This document shows positions 8,238 through 17,565 of a stretch of DNA of 64,000 bases, one piece after another. Origin of the DNA: DASZBR01 sp035943935. Lineage in GTDB: Bacteria > Pseudomonadota > Gammaproteobacteria > DASZBR01. A program made the position numbers and the translations under genes. Each line of letters starts with the position of its first letter. Positions within the stretch are counted from its first letter, which is position 1. The stretch is from positions 1 to 64,000 of the forward strand of contig DASZBR010000006.1 of the NCBI GenBank assembly GCA_035943935.1, in the 5' to 3' direction. The notes beneath the pieces are model-generated. The model had not been told where the DNA came from. It saw nothing but the letters and a program-made list of their open reading frames with translations, and searched no databases.

Positions 8238-9689
8238 TTAAAATCCTCCTGGGGTTTTTGTATGAAAATCAGTTGCTTGTTGAAATACATGCGCCGTATT
8301 TAATAATTTCGCTTCGCTAAAATGCGGGCCAATTAATTGCATGCCGATGGGTAATTTATGTTGAAAGCCGACAGGGATTGACATGCCAGGTAATCCGGCA
8401 AGATTGACGGCACTGGTATAAATATCTGCTAAATACATGCTAACCGGATCGTTTATTTTTGATCCAATCGGAAATGCAGTGGTTGGTGCAGTTGCTCCCA
8501 AAATAATATCGACCTTCTCGAAAGCTTTTGTAAAATCATCGCGAATTAAATGGCGAATTCTCTGCGCTTTTAAATAATAGGCATCATAATAGCCTGCAGA
8601 TAAAACATAAGTACCCGTGAGAATTCGACGTTTCACTTCGGCGCCAAAACCTTCATCACGTGAGCGTTTATATAAATCCAATAAATCCTTAGGATTTTTA
8701 CAACGATGGCCATATCGCACTCCATCAAATCTCGAAAGATTTGAAGAGCACTCTGCCGGTGCTACTGTATAGTAGACTGGAATAGCCAGGGGTGAATTGG
8801 GTAGAGAAATTTCAATAAATTCAGCGCCCAATTTTTTATATATTTTAATGGCCTCGTCGAGTGCAGCATGAATATCTTTATTAAGATCTGCTGTAAAATA
8901 TTCTTTCGGCAGGCCAATTTTTAATTTATTAATAGGGTTATTAAGATTTTTTGTATAGTCTTCTTTTTCGCGTTCAACACTGGTCGAATCTTTTTCATCA
9001 AAGCCCGCTAATACATTTAAAAATAGCGCGACATCTTCTGCAGAACGTCCCATCGGTCCGCCTTGATCTAAACTCGAGGCAAACGCAATCATGCCGTAAC
9101 GCGATACGCATCCATAAGTCGGTTTTAAGCCTGTTAGATTACACATTGCTGCGGGTTGTCTGATTGAGCCGCCGGTATCTGTGCCAGTAGCGATGGGTGT
9201 TAAACCTGCTGCAATTGCCGCGGCTGATCCACCGGATGAACCACCGGGTACACACGATAAATCCCAGGGATTTTTGACGGGGCCATAAAAACTGGTTTCG
9301 TTGGATGCGCCCATTGCGAATTCATCCATATTGGTTTTGCCCAACATGACTAATCCGGCTTGATTACATTTTTCAACGACAGTGGCGTTATACGGTGCAA
9401 TAAAATTATCGAGCATTTTAGAGCCGCAAGTGGTTTTAATATCTTGGGTACAAAAAATATCTTTCTGCGCCATAGGAATGCCTGTTAATACACCGGCTTT
9501 ATTTTGTTTAATTAATTCATCGGCTTTTTTAGCTAGATTTAAAGCATGTTCTGGCGTGACGGTAATAAAGCTATTTAAGTCTTTATCAAATTTGTTGATA
9601 CGGTCTAAATAGTGCTGAGTGAGTTCAACACTGGAAATTTTTTTAGCGTGAAGATCACTGGATAATTCGCGTAAGGATTTGGTATGCAT
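8238..9689 (-). CDS. gatA: Glutamyl/aspartyl-tRNA amidotransferase subunit A
   Basis: GatA is the amidase that hydrolyses glutamine and channels ammonia to GatB. The 483-residue length is normal. The amidase-signature Ser-cisSer-Lys triad is visible: Lys76 (AQKDIF), Ser151 (PGGSSGGSAAA) and Ser175 (TDTGGSIRQPA). It lies 5 bp downstream of gatC and directly precedes gatB. Cytosolic. Confidence 0.97.
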   Translation of the reverse strand: MHTKSLRELSSDLHAKKISSVELTQHYLDRINKFDKDLNSFITVTPEHALNLAKKADELIKQNKAGVLTGIPMAQKDIFCTQDIKTTCGSKMLDNFIAPYNATVVEKCNQAGLVMLGKTNMDEFAMGASNETSFYGPVKNPWDLSCVPGGSSGGSAAAIAAGLTPIATGTDTGGSIRQPAAMCNLTGLKPTYGCVSRYGMIAFASSLDQGGPMGRSAEDVALFLNVLAGFDEKDSTSVEREKEDYTKNLNNPINKLKIGLPKEYFTADLNKDIHAALDEAIKIYKKLGAEFIEISLPNSPLAIPVYYTVAPAECSSNLSRFDGVRYGHRCKNPKDLLDLYKRSRDEGFGAEVKRRILTGTYVLSAGYYDAYYLKAQRIRHLIRDDFTKAFEKVDIILGATAPTTAFPIGSKINDPVSMYLADIYTSAVNLAGLPGMSIPVGFQHKLPIGMQLIGPHFSEAKLLNTAHVFQQATDFHTKTPGGF

Positions 9690-9694
9690 GGGTT

Positions 9695-9985
9695 TTACTC
9701 TATGACTTGGGGAACGATATAAAGTCCTTCGACAATCTCAGGGGCTATTTTCTGAAAGCGATCGCGTTGATTTTGTTCAGTAATTTTATCATCACGAAAA
9801 CGTTGTTGTTGACCGTCGAGTGGATGCGCCATGGGTTCAATGTTTTCAGTATTTATCTTTTCCATTTGGCTGACTAATTCTAATAAATTATTTAAGTTTT
9901 GGGTGTATTCGGGAACGCGGGTTTCGTCTAGATTGAGACGCGCGAGGTGTGCGATGTGGTGTATGTCATCTTTGGTGACGGACAT
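9695..9985 (-). CDS. gatC: Aspartyl/glutamyl-tRNA amidotransferase subunit C
   Basis: GatC is a small belt subunit that wraps GatA and GatB and stabilises the complex. The 96-residue protein has the family N-terminus (DDIHHIAHLARLNLDE) and the central METxNTENIEPMAHP-type stretch. It starts with ATG at 9985, preceded by TGGAG. It lies 27 bp after the stop of the coiled-coil protein at 10013, so the operon may begin there. Confidence 0.95.
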   Translation of the reverse strand: MSVTKDDIHHIAHLARLNLDETRVPEYTQNLNNLLELVSQMEKINTENIEPMAHPLDGQQQRFRDDKITEQNQRDRFQKIAPEIVEGLYIVPQVIE

Positions 9986-10012
9986 GTTTTAAACTCCAGT
10001 TCAAAATATTTT

Positions 10013-10564
10013 TTAGTGAAACTTGAGTATTGCTCCAAGTATTGCTGACGTACAAAAAACCGCTACGCCGGTCATTTTAAGAACTACAGATGAAAATAAC
10101 CGCTCCATTTTATTTTCAATGCTCGTTACTCTTTCTTTTAATTCTTGAGTTTCTTTTCTTCCTGCAGCAATTTCCGTTGATAATTTGTCTTCCATCTTAT
10201 CCATTCTAGTAGATAATTTTTCTTCCAGTTTATCTATTTTGATGTCAACTTTATGTATTTTATTTGATAGCTTTTCTTCAATAACTTCAATCTTAGATGA
10301 TAATTTTTCATCTGTTTCCTGTAGTTTGGAAATTTCAGCTAACAATTTACTCTCGGTATGCTTTATTTCAGCAAACAACTTATCTTCGGTATGCTTTAGC
10401 GCATGCGTGATGTCATGCTTGGTGGCTAATTTTTCTTCCAGCGCCATATCGATAACCTTAATTGTTGTCTGAATCTGTGCTTCCGCTTGCGGTCGGGGAA
10501 TGCCAGCGTTCTCTAATTCTTTGGCAAGACCTAGCGTGTCAATCTTCACTGCGCGTAATCCCAT
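10013..10564 (-). CDS. Coiled-coil membrane-anchored protein (DUF1640/CCDC90-like)
   Basis: A 183-residue protein: an N-terminal domain with AVKIDTLGLAKELENAG and IPRPQAEAQ, then a long heptad coiled coil (about 60-160) rich in KLEEKLS-type units, then a C-terminal transmembrane helix (VLKMTGVAVFCTSAILGAIL). This layout fits the bacterial DUF1640 / CCDC90 family, whose bacterial role is unknown. An upstream ATG exists at 10582, but GGAAGGAG lies between the two and supports 10564. It is upstream of gatCAB on the same strand and divergent from mreB. Confidence 0.8.
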   Translation of the reverse strand: MGLRAVKIDTLGLAKELENAGIPRPQAEAQIQTTIKVIDMALEEKLATKHDITHALKHTEDKLFAEIKHTESKLLAEISKLQETDEKLSSKIEVIEEKLSNKIHKVDIKIDKLEEKLSTRMDKMEDKLSTEIAAGRKETQELKERVTSIENKMERLFSSVVLKMTGVAVFCTSAILGAILKFH

Positions 10565-10646
10565 AAACCTTACTCCTTCCATTCTGATTAGTTCGGAAAG
10601 TATATCAGAATTTTTTCTGATTTCCTCTTCTCATCCTGTATTCTAA

Positions 10647-10675
10647 TTGATAGAGTGTGCCCTCAATATTTTAAT
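10647..10675 (+). promoter_or_regulatory. Putative sigma70 promoter for mreB
   Basis: TTGATA at 10647-10652 and TTTAAT at 10670-10675 are separated by 17 bp; each matches consensus at 5 of 6 positions. The predicted start would leave a very short leader before the mreB ATG at 10690, and no strong ribosome site is seen there. The match is by eye only. Confidence 0.45.
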
Positions 10676-10689
10676 GAGTGTAAAGCAAT

Positions 10690-11742
10690 ATGTTTAGAAA
10701 ATTACGTGGTTATTTCTCCAAAGATATTTCCGTTGACTTAGGGACTGCCAACACGCTTATTTATGTGCGAGGGGAAGGGATTGTTTTAAATGAGCCTTCA
10801 GTTGTCGCCGTGAAGCAAGATTCCGGTTCCAGTAATCAACGACGCGTAGTTGCGGTAGGACTCGAAGCGAAACAAATGTTAGGCCGCACGCCGGATAACA
10901 TGAGCGCGATTCGTCCTTTGAAAGACGGCGTCATTGCAGATTTCAATATCACCGAAAAAATGCTTCAGCACTTTATCAGCAAAATTCACCAGAAAAGTCG
11001 CTTTTTACGTCCCAGTCCTCGTGTATTAGTGTGCGTTCCGTGTGGTTCCACTCAAGTCGAACGTCGTGCCATTCGTGAATCCGCGATGGGTGCTGGTGCT
11101 CGCGATGTCTTTTTGATTGAAGAACCCATGGCAGCTGCAATTGGCGCAGGTATGCCCGTCGAAGAAGCGCGTGGTTCAATGGTTGTGGATATTGGTGGGG
11201 GTACAACCGAAGTCGCTGTGATTTCTCTCAATGGCATTGTGTACGCACAGTCCGTACGAATTGGCGGTGATCGCTTTGATGAAGCTATTATTAATTATGT
11301 TCGTCGAAATTATGGCAGTTTAATTGGTGAAACCACTGCCGAAAGAATTAAACAAGAAATTGGTACCGCTTTTCCAGGTGCCGAAGTGCGTGAGATTGAA
11401 GTACGAGGCCGAAATTTATCAGAAGGAATTCCTCGAACGTTTACGTTGAATAGCAATGAAATTTTAGAGGCACTACAAGAACCCTTATCCGGTATCGTGG
11501 GAGCGGTGAGAGCCGCGCTTGAGCAAACTCCGCCCGAATTGGCTGGAGACATTGCTGAACGAGGCATGATTTTAACGGGCGGCGGTGCATTGTTGAAACA
11601 TCTTGACCGGTTACTCATGGAAGAAACGGGCTTGCCAGTCATTGTTGCAGATGATCCTTTAACCTGCGTAGCACGTGGTGGTGGTCGTGCTCTTGAGTTA
11701 ATCGATACGATCGGCAGTGATTTTCTGGTAAGGGAAACCTAA
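10690..11742 (+). CDS. mreB: Rod shape-determining actin homologue MreB
   Basis: MreB forms membrane-bound filaments that guide lateral cell-wall synthesis. The 350-residue protein has the actin-fold phosphate loops DLGTANTLIYV (about 16-26) and DIGGGTTEVAV, and the adenosine motif LTGGGALL near 295. An N-terminal FRKLRGYF is consistent with an amphipathic membrane-binding helix. mreC and mreD follow on the same strand, giving the usual rod-complex operon. Confidence 0.98.
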   Translation: MFRKLRGYFSKDISVDLGTANTLIYVRGEGIVLNEPSVVAVKQDSGSSNQRRVVAVGLEAKQMLGRTPDNMSAIRPLKDGVIADFNITEKMLQHFISKIHQKSRFLRPSPRVLVCVPCGSTQVERRAIRESAMGAGARDVFLIEEPMAAAIGAGMPVEEARGSMVVDIGGGTTEVAVISLNGIVYAQSVRIGGDRFDEAIINYVRRNYGSLIGETTAERIKQEIGTAFPGAEVREIEVRGRNLSEGIPRTFTLNSNEILEALQEPLSGIVGAVRAALEQTPPELAGDIAERGMILTGGGALLKHLDRLLMEETGLPVIVADDPLTCVARGGGRALELIDTIGSDFLVRET

Positions 11743-11763
11743 AGGAGAGCATCCATCAATCCG

Positions 11764-12594
11764 ATGTTTTCACGCAAACCCATCTTGGGTCTGCGTTTAT
11801 TTATAGTCGCATTATTATCCATTGCCATGATGCTGTGGGAAATTCATTATCCTGAGGAAGGCGAAAAGCTGTCTTCTAATATTTCATTGGTATTTACGCC
11901 GTTGGTTGATAGCATTAATGCACCGTTTTCTTTCTTTGATAAAGTCGCCAAAAATTTTGAAGCACGCAAAGCCTTGCTTCAAGAAAATCAAACCTTGCAA
12001 GCACAAGTGTTAATTTTGCAGGGAGAATTGCAAAAACTAAAATCGCTCCAAGCGGAAAATAAAACCTTACGAGGATTACTGCAATCTGCAGCGCAATCTC
12101 ACCATGTGCGTCTCATGGTGGCGAGTGTCATGGCGATTCAAGCCAATCCGTTTCATCAAGAAATTATGCTCGACAAGGGTAGTCATGATGATGTGTTTGT
12201 AGGACAAGCCGTATTAGATGCGCATGGCATTATGGGACAAGTCATTGATGTTTCTTTATATAATTCGCGTGTTTTATTATTAACCGATCCGCAGAGCGGT
12301 GTTCCCATACAAGATAATCGAACGGGATTACACGGCATTTTAATGGGAGACGGAAATTCTGATGTATTACGTTGGGTCAATGTTCCGCCTACGGTAGACA
12401 TTAAAATAGGCGATGAATTGGTGAGTTCAGGATTGGGGGGACATTATCCTGTCGGGTATCCCGTAGGCACAGTAGTCAATATTAATCGACACACGGATGA
12501 TCAATTTTTAGATATTGAAGTGGCGCCGAGTGCGAAGATGGAGAGCAGTGTGCAAGTCTTGTTAGTTTGGCCAGATAAAAAGTCAGCGCGATGA
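11764..12594 (+). CDS. mreC: Cell shape-determining protein MreC
   Basis: MreC is the periplasmic partner of MreB that activates the elongasome. The 276-residue protein has one N-terminal transmembrane helix (about 7-26), a coiled coil rich in Leu/Gln (about 70-103) and the double beta-barrel domain with GIMGQVIDVS and LLLTDPQSGVPIQ. AAGGAG lies some 15 nt before this ATG, which is longer than ideal, but I see no better start. It overlaps mreD by 4 bp. Confidence 0.95.
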   Translation: MFSRKPILGLRLFIVALLSIAMMLWEIHYPEEGEKLSSNISLVFTPLVDSINAPFSFFDKVAKNFEARKALLQENQTLQAQVLILQGELQKLKSLQAENKTLRGLLQSAAQSHHVRLMVASVMAIQANPFHQEIMLDKGSHDDVFVGQAVLDAHGIMGQVIDVSLYNSRVLLLTDPQSGVPIQDNRTGLHGILMGDGNSDVLRWVNVPPTVDIKIGDELVSSGLGGHYPVGYPVGTVVNINRHTDDQFLDIEVAPSAKMESSVQVLLVWPDKKSAR

Positions 12595-13079
12595 ATGCAT
12601 TACGATTAAGTGGATGGGGCATTATTATCTTCACTCTTATAGTGGGGTTATTATTAATGATCCTGCCGTTACCGCATTGGGCGATGGCATTTCGACCGGC
12701 CTGGTTGTTGTTGATCATGATTTATTGGTCGATTGCGTTACCTCACCGTGTGGGCATCCTAACCGCGTGGAGTAGTGGTTTAGTGCTCGACATTCTGCAA
12801 GGGACTCTTTTGGGCGAAAATGCACTGGCGTTTGCTTTGATAGTCTATATCAGCCTGAAAATGCATCGACAGTTCCGGTTGTTTTCCCTGTTGATGCAAT
12901 CTGTAAGCCTGTTTTTTCTGCTGCTCTTGAATCAATTATTGTTGTTTTGGCTGCAGGGATTGCAGGGTCAAACGGTTTCCGTGAAATGGTTTTTGGGGCC
13001 GCCGTTGGTGAGTGCTTGTCTCTGGCCATGGATATTTTTTGTTTTAACTGACTGTTTGCGCCGATATCGTTTATATTAG
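12591..13079 (+). CDS. mreD: Rod shape-determining protein MreD
   Basis: MreD is the polytopic inner-membrane subunit of the elongasome. The 162-residue protein has about five hydrophobic helices and the family-type segment W-x-x-GLVLDILQGTLLGENAL. Its ATGA overlap with the mreC stop implies translational coupling. yhdP follows 5 bp later. Confidence 0.93.
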   Translation: MNALRLSGWGIIIFTLIVGLLLMILPLPHWAMAFRPAWLLLIMIYWSIALPHRVGILTAWSSGLVLDILQGTLLGENALAFALIVYISLKMHRQFRLFSLLMQSVSLFFLLLLNQLLLFWLQGLQGQTVSVKWFLGPPLVSACLWPWIFFVLTDCLRRYRLY

Positions 13080-13084
13080 GACGT

Positions 13085-15514
13085 ATGAAAACCCGATTGC
13101 TAAGGTTGGTCCACAGAGCGAGCCTCCTTTTTACTGTCCTGGTGATGGCTGTTGTTTTTTTATACGCGCTGATTCGTGCTGAAGCGCCGGTGGTGGGCAG
13201 TGAATTACCCACGATTACGCGCTTTTTAAGCAATGTATTTGGACGACCGGTTCAGATAGGCTCGATGCAATTACGGTGGCGGCATTTCCTTCCGGTGTTC
13301 GATCTCCAGAATGTGAATATTCAGGGTGATACCCCCCTTCGCGTCAGCGAAATGAAACTGGGCTGGCACTTTATGTTGCTCAGGGATTTTACCGTCGCTT
13401 ACTCCTCACCTTCTTCTCCCACTACTTCATTACCTGTTTTATCTATCGATCCGACGGGTTATTTTCATCATGTTATTTTAGAGCAGGCGGTGATAAACAT
13501 TAATCAATATCAATTCAAATTTAACCGACTTGATTTGCATAAAAAATCGGGGAATTTTTGGGTGTGGAAAGGCAATGCCGCGTCGCTCGATTTTGGAAAA
13601 TTATTTATTGCACCACTTTTTATTTCAACAACCACAGGTGCTTTACAGTTAACGATTTCTGGCGATCAGTGGAATGTCGTTGCAAAAAATATCGCTATTT
13701 ACAATAAAGATATTTCCGTATTAGCAAAATTTACGCTTTCGGGTGGAGGCAACAGTAGTCCCGTGATCGATCTCAAAGCACATTATGAAGCGGGGATAGA
13801 TGTCGTTTCTGATCTGAAAAATTATTTGCCTCAAACCGTATTAAAACCCAAGGTGATTGAATGGCTCACGCATTCCATAAAAAGTATTGGGACGGGTGAA
13901 GGTGATTTGATCTTAAAGGGCACATTAAGTGATTTTCCTTTTGACAAAAATCCCGGTGAATTCTTAATGGACAGTAATATTACGGGCGCGACGTTGGATT
14001 ATTTTAACGGTTGGCCAGAAGCTTCTCAAATCAATGCAGAAATGATTTTTGAAAATACGAGCATGCAAATACACGTGCATTCGGCAGAATTAGCGTATGT
14101 ACCTGTTGAAAATATTGAAGCCAGTATTCCCGTATTAGGAAAGAACAGCGTATTAACCATTTCGGGCAGTGTTTCAAGTCAGGTTCAAAATCTCCTGTAT
14201 TTTATTGATCACAGTCCTCTTCAAAAAAAACTGGGTAAACGATTTGACGGAATACAATGGACAGGGCCAATGACGCTAGGATTAAATTTGAAAATCCCGT
14301 TCGATCCTCCGCCTACTACTGTGAATGGTACTATTAATTTAAAAAATACAGCATTAAAGATTTCTGATTGGGGCGTCTCGCTTCAGAATATGACGGGTTT
14401 GCTTGCGTTCACAGAAAAGGGCTTGTCGGGTCAAAAAGTCACTGCAAATTTTGAAAATTCGCCCGTGATATTCACCATAGATAAAACCGGTATTTATCAT
14501 ATTCAGTATAAAAAATACAAAGCAGATGTGACGCCAAACCGGAATGGCGGATGGCATGCGGATGTTGCTAACATTAATTTTCGTGGGGCTTTTGACATAC
14601 CTTCAGATCCAATGAAGCAGGGCATCAGAGGTGTGTTGTCTTATCTCACTATTGATCCCAATACAATGTCATCGCTTACTCAGCAGAAAATTAAACCTTC
14701 TATGCTTCCACCCCTGACGATGTTAATTAATAATTTGCGTTATAAAGCATTAAAATTTGATCAGATCAGTTTTCAATCTCGCCACCTATCCAATGGATTA
14801 TCTGTGGAACATTTTCAAGTCAATGGCCCCGGTTATTCTGTCGTGGGACAAGGAAAATGGTTGAATAATCAACAATCATCGATTGACGCTAAATTAAATA
14901 GTAATGATTTAGCGAAAACCGTAACGAGCTGGGGATTAGATCCGAGTATTCAGGGGGCGGCGGGAGAAAGTGATATTCACTTATATTGGCCCGGTGCTAT
15001 TTATTCGCCGGATTTTGCTCATCTCTCAGGAACGATTGATATCAATGTAGGAAAGGGCCAAATTATTACGACGGGTTCAGAAGCTAAAATGGATTTTGGA
15101 CGGTTGATTACGCTGTTGAGCTTTCAATCGCTGCAACGTTTTTTGACGTTAGATTTCACGAATCTCACTCAGCAAGGATTAAGTTTTGATAGTATTACGG
15201 GCTCTATGGTGCTAAATAATCATGGAGGCGCGACGTTGAAATCCGTTGTTCTGCGAAGTCCTATCGCGAGAGTCAATTTGATGGGAGATATTAATTTGAT
15301 GAATAAATCCTATGCGCTTCATGTTATGGTAACACCGCATTTAACGTCGAGTTTGCCGATTATTGCAACCATTGTGGGTGGTCCTGTTGGACCCGTTGCC
15401 GGTGCCGCGGTTTGGGCGGCCAGTAAAGTGGTCAATCCGCTTATCGATAAAGTCACGGCAGACAATTATAGTGTAACGGGTCCTTGGAATAATCCAGTGA
15501 TTAAAAAGGAATAA
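13085..15514 (+). CDS. yhdP: YhdP-like AsmA-superfamily inter-membrane lipid transport protein
   Basis: YhdP and relatives (TIGR02099) bridge the periplasm and help move phospholipid to the outer membrane. The 809-residue protein has one N-terminal transmembrane helix (about 14-31), a conserved start (PTITRFLSNVFGRPVQIGSM) and long beta-rich repeats, ending in an AsmA-type C-terminal region with LPIIATIVGGPVGPVAGAA. It is much shorter than the E. coli protein of about 1,270 residues, so the periplasmic groove may be shorter. In E. coli maf and rng lie between mreD and yhdP; both are absent here. tldD follows after 1 bp. Confidence 0.88.
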   Translation: MKTRLLRLVHRASLLFTVLVMAVVFLYALIRAEAPVVGSELPTITRFLSNVFGRPVQIGSMQLRWRHFLPVFDLQNVNIQGDTPLRVSEMKLGWHFMLLRDFTVAYSSPSSPTTSLPVLSIDPTGYFHHVILEQAVININQYQFKFNRLDLHKKSGNFWVWKGNAASLDFGKLFIAPLFISTTTGALQLTISGDQWNVVAKNIAIYNKDISVLAKFTLSGGGNSSPVIDLKAHYEAGIDVVSDLKNYLPQTVLKPKVIEWLTHSIKSIGTGEGDLILKGTLSDFPFDKNPGEFLMDSNITGATLDYFNGWPEASQINAEMIFENTSMQIHVHSAELAYVPVENIEASIPVLGKNSVLTISGSVSSQVQNLLYFIDHSPLQKKLGKRFDGIQWTGPMTLGLNLKIPFDPPPTTVNGTINLKNTALKISDWGVSLQNMTGLLAFTEKGLSGQKVTANFENSPVIFTIDKTGIYHIQYKKYKADVTPNRNGGWHADVANINFRGAFDIPSDPMKQGIRGVLSYLTIDPNTMSSLTQQKIKPSMLPPLTMLINNLRYKALKFDQISFQSRHLSNGLSVEHFQVNGPGYSVVGQGKWLNNQQSSIDAKLNSNDLAKTVTSWGLDPSIQGAAGESDIHLYWPGAIYSPDFAHLSGTIDINVGKGQIITTGSEAKMDFGRLITLLSFQSLQRFLTLDFTNLTQQGLSFDSITGSMVLNNHGGATLKSVVLRSPIARVNLMGDINLMNKSYALHVMVTPHLTSSLPIIATIVGGPVGPVAGAAVWAASKVVNPLIDKVTADNYSVTGPWNNPVIKKE

Positions 15515-15515
15515 C

Positions 15516-16961
15516 ATGCAAGCATTTGATATTGCGACACAATCTTTACTTTTACCGTCGGGCTTAAACAACGACGCGTTGCTGACGATTATGGGCAAAT
15601 TATTAGCCAAAAATATTGATCATGCGGATTTATATTTTCAATCGGTTTATCAGGAAAATTGGTTTTTGGAAGATTCGCGTGTAAAAGAAGCGAGCTATAA
15701 TATCGATCAAGGTGTGGGTGTTCGCGCCGTGAGCGGTGAAAAAACAGGCTTAGCGTATTCTAATGATATTGTGTTATCTGCGCTCGAAAATGCAGCCAGT
15801 GCCGCAAAAAGTATTGCTACCTCAGGACAAAATAATACCGTCTCGTTTAATAAACAGAATAAAATAATTCAACCACACGAATTATATTTGCCGTTAAATC
15901 CCATCACGACATTACCTGACGCTCAAAAAATTTCGCTGTTACATCAAATCGATCAGGAAGCGCGTGCGTTGAGTCCGCATATTACACAAGTCATGGCCAG
16001 CCTCGCGGGTGTGTATGAAGTGGTATTGATCATGAATAATCAAGGCGAAATGGTGGCCGACATTCGTCCGCTGGTACGTATTAATGTGACTGTCATCGCT
16101 GAGCAAGGTAATCGACGAGAGCAAGGTGTGAGTGGGGGTGGTGGGCGTTTTGGTTACCAAACGTTCTTAGAAAATCACAGCGCTTCACATCATGTCAAAG
16201 AAGCGGTACGCCAAGCGTTAATTAATTTAGATGCAAAACCTGCACCCGCAGGAATGATGCCAGTGGTATTAGGTCCTGGTTGGCCAGGTGTTTTATTGCA
16301 CGAAGCCATTGGACACGGATTAGAGGGTGATTTTAATAGAAAAGGCACGTCTGCATTTTCGGGAAGATTAGGCCAAACCGTTGCGGCTAAAAATATTACG
16401 GTTGTCGATGATGGAACATTACATAACCGACGTGGTTCTTTAAATATAGACGACGAAGGTACGCCGACGTCATGTACAACATTAATAGAAAACGGCGTAT
16501 TGAAAAATTATATGCAGGATAAATTAAACGCAAAGCTTATGGGTATGCAGCCTACGGGCAATGGCCGACGAGAGTCTTATGCATCTATGCCGATGCCACG
16601 CATGACCAATACCTATATGTTGCCGGGTGAGCATACACCGGAAGAAATTATTGCTTCTGTCAAAAAGGGCATTTATGCCGTAAATTTTGGGGGCGGGCAG
16701 GTAGACATTACCTCAGGAAAATTTGTATTCTCAGCTTCTGAGGCGTATTTAATTGAAAACGGTAAGGTGACATCTCCTATCAAAGGCGCTACTTTAATTG
16801 GTAACGGTCCTGACGTATTAACAAAAGTGTCGATGGTCGGTAATGACTTGAAGTTGGATGAGGGTGTGGGAACATGCGGAAAAGACGGGCAAAGTGTGCC
16901 GGTGGGTGTGGGTCAACCGACGTTGAAAATTGAAGCGATGACGGTGGGTGGTACTGGATAA
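15516..16961 (+). CDS. tldD: Metalloprotease TldD
   Basis: TldD is the catalytic subunit of the TldD/TldE (PmbA) heterodimer, which degrades unfolded or peptide substrates. The 481-residue protein has the zinc motif HEAIGH at about 262-267 followed by GLEGDF, and the later GRRESYASMPMPRMTNTY segment. Its partner pmbA/tldE is not in the window. It lies immediately downstream of yhdP, as in other gammaproteobacteria. Confidence 0.96.
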   Translation: MQAFDIATQSLLLPSGLNNDALLTIMGKLLAKNIDHADLYFQSVYQENWFLEDSRVKEASYNIDQGVGVRAVSGEKTGLAYSNDIVLSALENAASAAKSIATSGQNNTVSFNKQNKIIQPHELYLPLNPITTLPDAQKISLLHQIDQEARALSPHITQVMASLAGVYEVVLIMNNQGEMVADIRPLVRINVTVIAEQGNRREQGVSGGGGRFGYQTFLENHSASHHVKEAVRQALINLDAKPAPAGMMPVVLGPGWPGVLLHEAIGHGLEGDFNRKGTSAFSGRLGQTVAAKNITVVDDGTLHNRRGSLNIDDEGTPTSCTTLIENGVLKNYMQDKLNAKLMGMQPTGNGRRESYASMPMPRMTNTYMLPGEHTPEEIIASVKKGIYAVNFGGGQVDITSGKFVFSASEAYLIENGKVTSPIKGATLIGNGPDVLTKVSMVGNDLKLDEGVGTCGKDGQSVPVGVGQPTLKIEAMTVGGTG

Positions 16962-16973
16962 GAGGTTACTATT

Positions 16974-17564
16974 ATGTGGGCATTTATTCGTAAAGCATTA
17001 ATCGGTGGATTATTAGTTTGGTTGCCCATCATCGCAACCTTATGGATCATTGAGTTTATTGTCGGCTTGATGGACAGAACCTTGGCGTTTTTGCCGGAGC
17101 AATATCAAATTCCAGGATTGGGATTGGTTATTGCAGTCTGTATATTGTTGGCGACGGGAATTCTGGTCGGAAATTTTGTGGGCAGAAAATTCATTGCTGC
17201 ATGGGAATATTTATTAGATCGCATTCCCTTGGTCCGATCAATTTACTCGGCGATAAAACAAGTACTTCAAACAGTATTAGTTCCCAGTGGTCAATCGTTT
17301 AGACAAGTCATGTTGGTTCGATTTCCGCATCAAGATTCTTGGACGGTTGCGTTTTTGGTCGGGCCGGCGTTAAAAGAAGTCAATGAATTATTAAACCAAG
17401 ATTTAATTACGGTCTATGTGCCTACCACACCGAATCCAACCTCGGGATATATTATGTTGCTGAAAAAAGAAGATACACGCGAATTAAATATGAGTGTTGA
17501 AGAAGCACTTAAATATGTCATTTCACTCGGGGTGGTTCAACCCAAAAAAATAGGAGCACACTAA
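16974..17564 (+). CDS. DUF502 family inner-membrane protein
   Basis: A 196-residue protein with two N-terminal transmembrane helices (about 8-32 and 47-68) and a conserved soluble C-terminal part containing IPLVRSIYSAIKQVLQTV and VYVPTTPNPTSGYIML, typical of DUF502. Function is unknown. It ends 1 bp before aspS, an arrangement seen in many proteobacteria. Confidence 0.92.
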   Translation: MWAFIRKALIGGLLVWLPIIATLWIIEFIVGLMDRTLAFLPEQYQIPGLGLVIAVCILLATGILVGNFVGRKFIAAWEYLLDRIPLVRSIYSAIKQVLQTVLVPSGQSFRQVMLVRFPHQDSWTVAFLVGPALKEVNELLNQDLITVYVPTTPNPTSGYIMLLKKEDTRELNMSVEEALKYVISLGVVQPKKIGAH

Positions 17565-17565
17565 A

